A stretch of 7,845 bases of DNA from Chloroflexota bacterium. Its GTDB lineage: Bacteria > Chloroflexota > Dormibacteria > Dormibacterales > Dormibacteraceae. This document shows positions 1 through 5,405 of the stretch, in pieces (position 1 is the stretch's first letter; each line of letters opens with the position of its first letter). The notes under the pieces were generated by a model. It made no database searches. It was not told where the DNA came from and was given only the letters and a program-made list of their open reading frames with translations. A program made the translations under genes and the position numbers. The stretch spans positions 1-7,845 of the forward strand of contig VBKD01000194.1 of NCBI GenBank assembly GCA_005888075.1, read 5' to 3'.

Positions 1-255
1 CGACGCCGTGAGGTCGCGGACCAGGCCGGTGCCGTTGGTCGTCCGTTCCACGCTGTGGTCGTGGATGACGACGAGGCGGCCGTCGGCGGAGAGGTGGACG
101 TCGCACTCGATCAGGTCGCAGCCCAGCGCAATGGCAGACCGGAACGAGCGCATGGTGTTTTCAGGGTGCTCGGCGGGATTGCCCCGATGGCCGCCGATGA
201 GCGGCCGCCCTTCATCGTGCGCAGCCTCATATCTCGCGCGAATTGATTGAGTCAA
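1..255 (-). CDS. Glycerophosphodiester phosphodiesterase, N-terminal part (runs off left edge)
   Basis: Enzymes of this family hydrolyse glycerophosphodiesters (deacylated phospholipids) to glycerol-3-phosphate and an alcohol. The visible 85 codons carry the family's N-terminal active-site blocks: GGHRGNPAEHPENT (residues 21-34, with the catalytic His of HRG at 23), then LIECDVHLSADG (48-59, metal ligands Glu50 and Asp52), then LVVIHDHSVERTTNGTG (61-77, with the second His at 65). The C-terminal two thirds of the TIM barrel lie outside the window. The start is uncertain. No in-frame ATG or GTG precedes the HRG block; the best candidate is TTG at 253-255, and CTG at 265-267 is also possible. 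The ATG near 238 is in another frame. A TAGACT box on the minus strand (266-271) could be a -10 element giving a very short leader. The gene diverges from the AAA+ ATPase. Family assignment is firm; substrate and cellular location cannot be told from this fragment. Confidence 0.87.
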   Translation of the reverse strand, partial: MTQSIRARYEAAHDEGRPLIGGHRGNPAEHPENTMRSFRSAIALGCDLIECDVHLSADGRLVVIHDHSVERTTNGTGLVRDLTAS

Positions 256-355
256 GGCGCCGGTCAGTCTAACTGCGTCGCGGAGGGAATTCGGTGGGGC
301 GGGAGGACCCAAGAATCTTCACTGCTCTCCCGTCAAGGATGGCGTTTGTGTTGTC

Positions 356-361
356 TATAGT
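356..361 (+). promoter_or_regulatory. -10 box (TATAGT) of a probable leaderless promoter
   Basis: TATAGT matches five of six bases of the TATAAT consensus. It ends six bases before the GTG at 368, so it occupies -12 to -7 if transcription starts at the G of the start codon. That is the standard geometry of leaderless promoters in high-GC Gram-positive bacteria. No Shine-Dalgarno sequence lies in front of the GTG, which agrees with this. No convincing -35 element is seen about 17 bp upstream. A weak inverted repeat (CGGGAG at 300-305, CTCCCG at 327-332) lies upstream and may be chance. Confidence 0.55.
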
Positions 362-367
362 GCAAAG

Positions 368-1765
368 GTGACCCAAGCTCAGCCAAGGACCATCGCCGAC
401 CTTCGTGCCAGCGGCCACCAGCACGAAACCGTCAAACAAGAAATGCGCCGCAACCTGCTCTCGCGGCTCAAGTCGGGTGAGCCGCTTCTCCCCGGCATCG
501 TCGGCTACGAGGAAACCGTCCTTCCGCAGCTGGCGAACGCCGTCATCTCGGGCCACGACGTCATCCTCCTGGGCGAGCGGGGCCAGGCGAAGAGCCGGAT
601 CATGCGCTCACTGGCCAACCTCCTGGATGAAGAGGTGCCGGCGATTGCGGGCTGCGAGGTCAACGATCACCCTTACGCCCCGATCTGCCGGAGGTGCATC
701 GACCTCATAAAGAAGGAGGGCGACAACGTCGAGATCGTGTGGATCGACCGCGACCGCCGTTACGGTGAGAAGCTGGCCACGCCCGACATCTCGATCGCGG
801 ACCTCATCGGCGAGGTCGACCCGATCAAGGTCGCCGAGGGCCGGTACCTCGCGGACGAGCTGACCATCCACTATGGCCTCCTGCCGCGCACCAACCGCGG
901 CATCTTCGGCATCAACGAGCTGCCAGACCTTGCGGAGCGGATCCAGGTGGGCTTGCTCAACATCATGGAAGAGAAGGACGTCCAGATCCGCGGCTATCGC
1001 GTGCGACTTCCGCTCGATCTCTTCGTGATCGCGAGCGCGAACCCCGAGGACTACACATCGCGCGGCCGCATCATCACGCCACTCAAGGACCGCTTCGGCT
1101 CACAGGTCCGCACGCATTACCCGCTGGGTATCGGCGAAGAGATGCAGATCATGGAGGCGGAGCGTCATTCGGTTCCCGAGGACTTCGAGCTGATCATTCC
1201 CGGGTTCATGAAAGAGATCGTTGCGGAGCTCACGCACCTCGCTCGGCGCAGCCCGCACATCTCTCAGTCGTCCGGTGTGTCGGTGCGCATGTCGATCGCG
1301 AACTTTGAAAATCTCGCCAGCAATTCGGTGCGCCGCGCGGCGCGCCTCGGCGAGACACTTGCGGTGCCGCGCATCACCGACCTCGCGTTTCTCGTCTCAT
1401 CGACCGCGGGACGCGTGGAGATCGAGGCGCTCGATGAGGGCAAGGAGGAACAGGTGCTGTCGCGACTCGAGCGGGGCGCCGTCAGCGCCGTGTTCAGCCG
1501 GCATTTCTCCGCCTCTCAGTTCGAGGGGATCGTGGCGAAGTTTGAGGAAGGGAGCATGCTCGAGGCGGGCGAGAGCATCCCTGCGCGCGCTTACACCCGG
1601 GCTTTTGGGGACCTGCCGGAGATCAACACCGCGCTGAAGAAGCTTGGCCTGCCCGACAGGCCTGAGGTGCGCGCGTCGGTGATCGAGTTCCTGCTCGAGG
1701 GCCTGCACCTGAACAAGAGGCTCAACAAGGACGAGGTGGATGGGAGGGCGGTTTACCGGAGGTAG
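368..1765 (+). CDS. MoxR/magnesium-chelatase-I-like AAA+ ATPase
   Basis: A 465-residue AAA+ ATPase of the MoxR/ChlI class, whose members act as ATP-driven chaperones or remodellers, usually with a VWA-domain partner. The Walker A loop is GERGQAKS (69-76), with Ala where the last Gly normally stands but Lys and Ser kept. The Walker B strand reads GIFGINELPDL (178-188), with Asn-Glu in place of Asp-Glu. Sensor 1 is SANPEDYT (223-230), a likely arginine finger is in DRF (241-243), and sensor 2 is around SVRMS (305-309). Cys96, Cys107 and Cys110 form a cluster between Walker A and Walker B that could bind a metal. I believe this cluster is shared by a subgroup often annotated as magnesium chelatase or sigma-54-interacting protein. 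The C-terminus (HLNKRLNKDEVDGR) looks complete. The GTG start is chosen because TATAGT sits exactly six bases upstream. No VWA gene follows; the repeat array does. The target is unknown. The family is secure, the role is not. Confidence 0.88.
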   Translation: MTQAQPRTIADLRASGHQHETVKQEMRRNLLSRLKSGEPLLPGIVGYEETVLPQLANAVISGHDVILLGERGQAKSRIMRSLANLLDEEVPAIAGCEVNDHPYAPICRRCIDLIKKEGDNVEIVWIDRDRRYGEKLATPDISIADLIGEVDPIKVAEGRYLADELTIHYGLLPRTNRGIFGINELPDLAERIQVGLLNIMEEKDVQIRGYRVRLPLDLFVIASANPEDYTSRGRIITPLKDRFGSQVRTHYPLGIGEEMQIMEAERHSVPEDFELIIPGFMKEIVAELTHLARRSPHISQSSGVSVRMSIANFENLASNSVRRAARLGETLAVPRITDLAFLVSSTAGRVEIEALDEGKEEQVLSRLERGAVSAVFSRHFSASQFEGIVAKFEEGSMLEAGESIPARAYTRAFGDLPEINTALKKLGLPDRPEVRASVIEFLLEGLHLNKRLNKDEVDGRAVYRR

Positions 1766-1778
1766 TTTCGGGGCCCGG

Positions 1779-1904
1779 CCCGGTACAAGGTTTATCCCCC
1801 CATCTGCCGGCCGCACAGCGGCCGTCGACTTCCCCATGAATCCCGGTACAAGGTGTATCCCCCCATCCGCCGGCCGCATAGCGGCCGTCGACTTCCCCAT
1901 GAAT
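1779..1904. repeat. Two tandem 63-bp repeats, each with a GC-rich hairpin
   Basis: Unit 1 (1779-1841) and unit 2 (1842-1904) are directly adjacent and differ at only three of 63 positions (1792/1855, 1805/1868 and 1816/1879). Each contains a perfect 7-bp stem, CGGCCGC and GCGGCCG, around a three-base loop: ACA at 1815-1817 in unit 1 and ATA at 1878-1880 in unit 2. Two of the three differences fall outside the stem and one falls in the loop, so the stem is intact in both copies. Both units end with CTTCCCCATGAAT. The array fills most of the 163-bp gap between the ATPase stop and the convergent zinc-ribbon stop. It has no uridine tract, so it is not a standard terminator. It could be a REP-like element, a mobile-element remnant, or a transcript-end stabiliser. 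Confidence 0.9.
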
Positions 1905-1912
1905 GGGGAAGT
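1891..1912. repeat. Perfect 10+10 bp palindrome at the end of the repeat array
   Basis: ACTTCCCCAT (1891-1900) and ATGGGGAAGT (1903-1912) are exact reverse complements separated by GA. The left arm is the tail of repeat unit 2; the right arm lies just outside it and is like the beginning of an inverted, truncated third copy. It could be an operator for a dimeric DNA-binding protein, a hairpin in either transcript, or the junction left by inversion or excision. Three TATC units follow at 1922-1933 and overlap the stop codon of the zinc-ribbon gene. Confidence 0.85.
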
Positions 1913-1928
1913 GTCAATAAGTATCTAT

Positions 1929-2129
1929 CTATCTTTGGACTGAGTAGACCCAGATGAAGCCGACGACCATTGCTACCACCAGTGCGAAGAACAGCGCCTC
2001 CACTCTGATGGCCACCCCGACCAACCGTCTCGCCCGCCGGGTTCGCGCCCCGCAGCGCTCGCAGTAAGCGGCGTTCGGGACGAGGGACGCTCCGCACCGG
2101 TCACACGCCGCCTGGACAGCATCAGCCAT
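1929..2129 (-). CDS. Small zinc-ribbon, single-pass membrane protein
   Basis: A 66-residue protein with an N-terminal zinc ribbon made of CDRC (9-12) and CERC (23-26), each followed by Gly, as in the double-zinc-ribbon families. A very basic linker follows (RTRRARR, 29-35), then one hydrophobic segment, about residues 44-63, ending near the C-terminus. The basic linker before the helix predicts that the ribbon faces the cytoplasm. No enzymatic residues are visible, and proteins of this kind have no agreed function. The ATG start is directly before the ribbon. Only 21 bp separate it from the divergent DinB-like start, so its promoter must overlap that region; AATACT on the minus strand (2139-2144) is a possible -10 box. 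Its 3' end lies 16 bp from the palindrome at the end of the repeat array. It is real by composition and domain pattern, function unknown. Confidence 0.72.
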   Translation of the reverse strand: MADAVQAACDRCGASLVPNAAYCERCGARTRRARRLVGVAIRVEALFFALVVAMVVGFIWVYSVQR

Positions 2130-2150
2130 AGCGATCTCAGTATTCCCTAT

Positions 2151-2693
2151 ATGTCAGTCTTGAATCCGATGGAACTCCAGGAGGAGATGACGCCGGCCGA
2201 TGTGGTGCTGCTGCTGGGCTCGGTGCCCGAGCGGGTGAGCGACCTCGTCTTCTGGCTCGACGACACCCAGCTTCGATACCGCCACGGACCGGCATTCCCG
2301 ACATTGGGCAGCCTGGTCGCCCACCTGGTGGACTCGGGCACGAAAGTCGACGCCCTGCTCCGGCATGCTCACCTCGACGGCAAGACCACAGCGGACGTCC
2401 GTGGCGCCATCGATCCTGGCCACGACCAGGATCTGCAGCAGCCGCTTCACGAGGCGCTCGAGGATTTTGCCCGGGTGCGCCGGCGCACGGTCGACCTCCT
2501 GCACGGTTGGGGCAAGTCGGAATGGGAGCGCACGGTCAGCGACCCGCGAGGGGGCGACGTCACGCTGCTGGAGATGTGCCGGCTGGTCGCGAGACACGAG
2601 ATCGGCCACATCTCTCAGATCCGCAACTTGAGTGCCCTGCTGCCCGAGCCTCGGGACCTCGGTCCGATGCGCCCGGCCACGAACGGCGCCTGA
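2151..2693 (+). CDS. DinB-fold (DinB/YfiT-type) putative metal-dependent protein
   Basis: A 180-residue predicted four-helix-bundle protein of the DinB/YfiT superfamily, which is unrelated to E. coli DNA polymerase IV. The three-histidine metal site expected of the family is visible: His58 in SLVAHLVD, then His149 and His153 in RHEIGHISQI near the end of the last helix. Family members bind Zn or Ni and include thiol-dependent transferases and isomerases, but most are uncharacterised. The length is normal. The start is uncertain. ATG 2151 has no Shine-Dalgarno sequence, and ATG 2169 (codon 7) and ATG 2187 (codon 13) are in frame; an AGGAGG at 2179-2184 is too close to 2187 to serve it well. 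It is the first gene of a plus-strand run, with the EVE gene starting 13 bp after its stop. The fold assignment is confident, the activity unknown. Confidence 0.82.
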   Translation: MSVLNPMELQEEMTPADVVLLLGSVPERVSDLVFWLDDTQLRYRHGPAFPTLGSLVAHLVDSGTKVDALLRHAHLDGKTTADVRGAIDPGHDQDLQQPLHEALEDFARVRRRTVDLLHGWGKSEWERTVSDPRGGDVTLLEMCRLVARHEIGHISQIRNLSALLPEPRDLGPMRPATNGA

Positions 2694-2706
2694 GACAATC
2701 TCCAGC

Positions 2707-3276
2707 GTGTCTGACCCCGAACCTCAGCCAGCGCTTTCCGACGGTGCTTCCCCGGAGCGTCCCGCCAAGTCCGGCCGCAGGCGCAAGCGAAGGTCGGCAG
2801 GCACGGGCCGCGCGGCACAGTACTGGATGATCGTCAGCTCGCCCGACAACTTCAAGAAGACGCGCGAGCACGGCTTCAGCATCCAGGGCCTCAAGAGCCG
2901 TCACCGCCGGCGGGTCGAATCGATGCGCCCCGGAGACCGCATGCTTTACTACGTCACCGGCCGGATGGCTTTCGCGGCGACGGTGACCGTCGGTTCGCCG
3001 ATGTATGAAGACCACACCCCGATCTGGCGGTCGGCGCGCCGCGATGAGGACTACCCGTGGCGCGTGCACATCCGTGCCGACGCCATTCTCGATGAGGCGG
3101 ATTGGGTCCCCGCAAAGGACCTCGCCTACCGGCTCGACTATGTGCGCAAGTGGCCGCCGGAACACTGGACGCTTGCCTTCCAGGGCCATATTCACGCACT
3201 GCCGCGAGTCGACTTCACGATCGTCGAGGATGAGATCGAGCGCAGCGCGCGACGCCGGAAAGCCATCGCGGGATAG
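2707..3276 (+). CDS. EVE-domain protein with basic N-terminal tail
   Basis: A 189-residue protein. Residues 39-176 form an EVE domain of the PUA/YTH-like superfamily, which binds modified bases in DNA or RNA. It begins YWMIVSSPDNF, has SMRPGDRMLYYVTG (72-85) and ends near ALPRVDFTIVEDEIE. The aromatic residues Trp40, Tyr81, Tyr82 and Trp107 are candidates for the base-binding cage. In front lies a 38-residue tail that looks disordered and contains KSGRRRKRRSAGTGR (21-35), probably a nucleic-acid contact. GTG at 2707 is preferred because it follows the DinB-like stop by 13 bp; an upstream ATG at 2632 would put 75 bases inside the previous gene. There is no Shine-Dalgarno sequence; GACAAT at 2694-2699 is a weak -10 candidate. 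No restriction nuclease or methylase lies nearby, so a modification-dependent restriction role is not supported here. The modified base it may read is unknown. Confidence 0.88.
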   Translation: MSDPEPQPALSDGASPERPAKSGRRRKRRSAGTGRAAQYWMIVSSPDNFKKTREHGFSIQGLKSRHRRRVESMRPGDRMLYYVTGRMAFAATVTVGSPMYEDHTPIWRSARRDEDYPWRVHIRADAILDEADWVPAKDLAYRLDYVRKWPPEHWTLAFQGHIHALPRVDFTIVEDEIERSARRRKAIAG

Positions 3277-3819
3277 ATGGGCGCCCAGCCCGCACAGCTA
3301 ACCGCGCCGGCCCCGCATGAGGGCGAGCGTTTAGCCGGCTTCGTCCGCCGCCTGTATCGCTATCACTTCGCGAGCAGGCGGCGCGAGCGGATGTTCATCG
3401 CCTCGATCGGTTTTCTGGCGACCGTCGGAATCGTGCGAGCGATCACGCATCTCATCCGCGCGGACATCGGACCGTTTCACAACGTGACGACCGGCGGCCT
3501 TCACATCCACCACCTGGTTTGGGGAATCCTGCTGCTGCTGGTGGTCGGCTATGTGTGGCTGGCCGAGGTCGGCGTCGCGTGGACCTGGACGGCGGTGTTG
3601 ACCGCCTTTGTCTTTGGGATTGGCGCCGCGCTGACGCTCGATGAGTTTGCCCTCTGGCTCAACCTGCGGGACGTGTACTGGGAAACCCAGGGCCGCGAAA
3701 GCGTCGACGCGATTCTCCTCTTCGCCTCGGTGCTGTCCATCGGCGCCTGGGGCGGGCCTTTCCTCGCGGCGCTGGGCCGTCATATGTGGCACCGGGCGCG
3801 ACATCTGACGGTGCGGTAG
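3277..3819 (+). CDS. Conserved four-helix membrane protein with HIHH motif, unknown function
   Basis: A 180-residue integral membrane protein. Predicted membrane segments lie near residues 39-60, 79-98, 103-122 and 144-165, after a basic, cytoplasm-like N-terminus (SRRRER, 33-38). The notable residues are GGLHIHHLVWG (73-83) at the start of helix 2, LTLDEFALWL (119-128) at the end of helix 3, and DVYW followed by GRESVDA in the loop and start of helix 4. The His cluster, Asp122-Glu123 and the Arg/Glu of GRESVDA could line one membrane-surface site, perhaps for a metal, but that is inference. I recall similar uncharacterised proteins in actinobacterial genomes and know no function for them. 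ATG 3277 follows the EVE stop codon with no gap (TAGATG), which indicates translational coupling. It is a genuine gene, function unknown. Confidence 0.75.
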   Translation: MGAQPAQLTAPAPHEGERLAGFVRRLYRYHFASRRRERMFIASIGFLATVGIVRAITHLIRADIGPFHNVTTGGLHIHHLVWGILLLLVVGYVWLAEVGVAWTWTAVLTAFVFGIGAALTLDEFALWLNLRDVYWETQGRESVDAILLFASVLSIGAWGGPFLAALGRHMWHRARHLTVR

Positions 3820-3867
3820 CGGGTCGCGTGTCACAAATCGCAGCCCCGCGGTGCTCATTGGGCAGCG

Positions 3868-4401
3868 ATGAATGTGCAGGCGCATCGAGTGTCAGCCGTC
3901 AGCAGTGACGACGAGGCGTTCGAGGCGCTGTTCGCCGCCGAATACGCCCGTGTAGTCGGGATCGCCAACCGAGTCCTGACCGACCCGGCCGAGGCCGAGG
4001 ACGTGGCGCAGGAGGTCTTCATCGACTTCCACCGGCTCCACTCGGCCCGCGCCCAGTATGCGCCCGCATGGCTTCATCGCGCCGCGGCGCATGCCGCGCT
4101 GAACCGCCTGCGCGGTGCCAAGCGCCGGCAGCGACGTGAGCTGGCGCAGGCCCCGGATGAGGACGATCGGACCCTCGATCCACAAAAGCAGCTCGAGCTG
4201 AATGAGGATCGCCGCCAGGTTCGCCAGGCGCTGGCGCGACTGGCGCCCAAGCCCGCCGCCGTGCTCGTCCTGCGGGCGAGCGGGCTCAGCTACGCCGAAG
4301 TTGCCCAGGCGCTGGGCGTCGGCATCGGACAGGTCGGAACTCTATTGAGACGCGCAGAAGCCGCGCTGCGTAAGGAGGTCACCAGTGGCACATCTAACTG
4401 A
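3868..4401 (+). CDS. ECF-family RNA polymerase sigma factor
   Basis: A 177-residue sigma-70-family factor with only regions 2 and 4, the mark of the extracytoplasmic-function class. Region 2 spans about 18-85: FEALFAAEYARVVGIANRVL, then AEAEDVAQEVFIDFHR (41-56), the usual core-binding and -10-recognition helices. Region 4 spans about 115-170, with the helix-turn-helix LSYAEVAQALGVGIGQVGTLLRRAEAALRK (140-169), which reads the -35 element. No extra C-terminal domain is present. It has no Shine-Dalgarno sequence before ATG 3868. A TGTCACA at 3829-3835 might be a -35-like element, but no matching -10 is convincing. The anti-sigma gene overlaps its last 17 bp, which fits the common arrangement in which the factor is held inactive by a membrane partner until a signal is sensed. 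Stimulus and regulon cannot be read from the sequence. Confidence 0.92.
   Translation: MNVQAHRVSAVSSDDEAFEALFAAEYARVVGIANRVLTDPAEAEDVAQEVFIDFHRLHSARAQYAPAWLHRAAAHAALNRLRGAKRRQRRELAQAPDEDDRTLDPQKQLELNEDRRQVRQALARLAPKPAAVLVLRASGLSYAEVAQALGVGIGQVGTLLRRAEAALRKEVTSGTSN
4372..4379 (+). promoter_or_regulatory. Perfect Shine-Dalgarno sequence for the anti-sigma GTG
   Basis: AAGGAGGT, preceded by T at 4371, is complementary to the ACCUCCUUA end of 16S rRNA. It stands five bases before GTG 4385. It lies inside the sigma-factor gene, which fixes the anti-sigma start and points to efficient re-initiation. No other gene in the window has a comparable site. Confidence 0.88.
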
Positions 4402-5404
4402 CGGAACACTTCGCCGGATGGTTGACGATCCGGACGCCAAGGCGGGCGCCGACGCCCGTCACCTGGAGAGCTGCCCTGAATGCCAGGCCAGGCTCAAGAC
4501 CATGTCGGACGACGCGCGCGCCGTGGCCACATTGCTGGCCGCGCCCGACGTGAAGGTGGATGTGAGCGCGGCCTTCAGCCGCGTGCGCTCCGCACCGCAA
4601 GCCCGGCCGGCGCTGGGCTTCCGGCTGCCCGTGACTCGTCCAGGCTCGCGCCCGATGGTCCTTGCTTTTGCCGCGACCATCGCGATCGCCGCGCTGCTGG
4701 TGACCGCGTTTGCCCAGAACTTCAAGACCTTCGTGTCGCCCAACACGGTCACCCCCGTGCCTGTGACAGTGGCCGACATGCAGGCCCTTTCGCAGTTGAG
4801 TGACTACGGGACAGTCACTTGGACGACCCAGCCGCAGATGCAGGTGGCGACGACTGCTGCTGAAGCGGCCGCCGTCTCAGGCTTGCAGCCACCGAAGGTT
4901 GCAAAGCTGCCCGCCGGCGTCTCGTCAACCGTCACGTACGCGGCCATGACGAAAGCCGTGGCGGTCTTCACCTTCAGCGCGGACAAGGCGTCGGCGGCCG
5001 AGGCGAAGAACGGCAAGTCGCTGCCTCCCCTGCCATCCGGCATGAACGGCGCCCAGCTGACGGTGGCTGTCGGGCCGGCCGTCGGCGAGGTCTACGGCGA
5101 CCTCAAGCGAGCCAATGGCTCTGATGTGTCGTCGGCCAACCTTCCCCAGCTCGTTGTCGGCAAGTCGGTGACGCCGTCGGCGACCTCGACCCAGGTCTCC
5201 GTGAAGCAGCTCGAGGACTACATCCTGTCGCTGCCGGGGATCACCCCCGAGCTCAAGGCTGCGATCAAAGCCATCGGGGACCCGAGCGCTCTGGTGTGGT
5301 CTGGGTCAAGAGCGGCTTCGTGTACGCGGTCGCCGGCACGATCAAGCAGTCAGACGCCATCAACATCGCGAATAACCTCACCTGATCCGGCGCCGTTAGC
5401 CTGA
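4385..5404 (+). CDS. Zinc-finger anti-sigma factor, probably frameshifted near its 3' end
   Basis: The cognate regulator of the upstream ECF sigma factor. The N-terminal cytoplasmic domain has the ZAS signature H26-x3-C30-x2-C33 (HLESCPEC). A single membrane helix spans about 91-110, and a long extracytoplasmic part follows, rich in Thr, Ser, Ala and Val. The GTG start is fixed by a perfect Shine-Dalgarno sequence. As written the frame gives 339 residues, but from about residue 304 the protein turns into a Ser/Arg/Pro-rich string typical of a wrong frame in GC-rich DNA. In the neighbouring frame, from 5296, the DNA reads VVWVKSGFVYAVAGTIKQ and then SDAINIANNLT, ending at TGA 5383-5385. That is the kind of hydrophobic end expected of such sensor domains. 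Adding one base near 5294-5296 would give 333 residues. Either the sequence has an error or the gene carries a real mutation affecting only the extracytoplasmic tail; the ZAS domain and helix are intact. Confidence 0.85.
   Translation: MAHLTDGTLRRMVDDPDAKAGADARHLESCPECQARLKTMSDDARAVATLLAAPDVKVDVSAAFSRVRSAPQARPALGFRLPVTRPGSRPMVLAFAATIAIAALLVTAFAQNFKTFVSPNTVTPVPVTVADMQALSQLSDYGTVTWTTQPQMQVATTAAEAAAVSGLQPPKVAKLPAGVSSTVTYAAMTKAVAVFTFSADKASAAEAKNGKSLPPLPSGMNGAQLTVAVGPAVGEVYGDLKRANGSDVSSANLPQLVVGKSVTPSATSTQVSVKQLEDYILSLPGITPELKAAIKAIGDPSALVWSGSRAASCTRSPARSSSQTPSTSRITSPDPAPLA
5397..5402 (+). promoter_or_regulatory. Possible -10 box (TAGCCT) for a leaderless ABC ATPase transcript
   Basis: TAGCCT fits the TANNNT pattern and ends six bases before GTG 5409, the second of two consecutive GTG codons. 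This is the same spacing as at the ATPase gene start at 368. It could give the exporter genes their own promoter besides read-through from the sigma operon. No -35 element is evident, and a six-base degenerate match is weak evidence. Confidence 0.33.
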
Positions 5405-5405
5405 T

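Noticed and set aside
1397..1900. Long minus-strand open frame opposite the ATPase gene
   Set aside because: It is the shadow of a strong coding frame in GC-rich DNA, with Arg/Pro/Leu-rich composition and no recognisable domain.
1779..1904. CRISPR array
   Set aside because: Two units joined with no spacers, and the unit is longer than a normal CRISPR repeat.
1912..1917. TTGACA on the minus strand beside the palindrome, as a -35 promoter element
   Set aside because: No -10-like hexamer lies 16-18 bases further along the minus strand; the sequence there is GC-rich.
1740..2097. Open frames through the repeat array that would give proteins with 21-residue repeats, on both strands
   Set aside because: A 63-bp unit keeps any stop-free frame open. 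The differences between units change amino acids without a coding bias, no start has a ribosome site, and the hairpin explains the conservation better.
2412..2433. 8-bp inverted repeat GATCCTGG / CCAGGATC inside the DinB-like gene
   Set aside because: An inverted repeat of this length is expected about once by chance in a window this size, and it lies within coding sequence.
2632..2706. Upstream ATG for the EVE-domain protein, making it 25 residues longer
   Set aside because: It would overlap the DinB-like gene by about 60 bp and adds residues with no domain character; GTG 2707 fits the gene spacing.
2707..3276. EVE-domain protein as part of a modification-dependent restriction system
   Set aside because: No endonuclease, McrBC-like GTPase or methyltransferase is encoded in the window, and the AAA+ ATPase at 368-1765 belongs to another clade and another transcript.
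3829..3835. TGTCACA as an ECF41-type -35 element for the sigma gene
   Set aside because: No matching CGTC-like -10 at the right distance, and this sigma factor lacks the extra C-terminal domain of that group.
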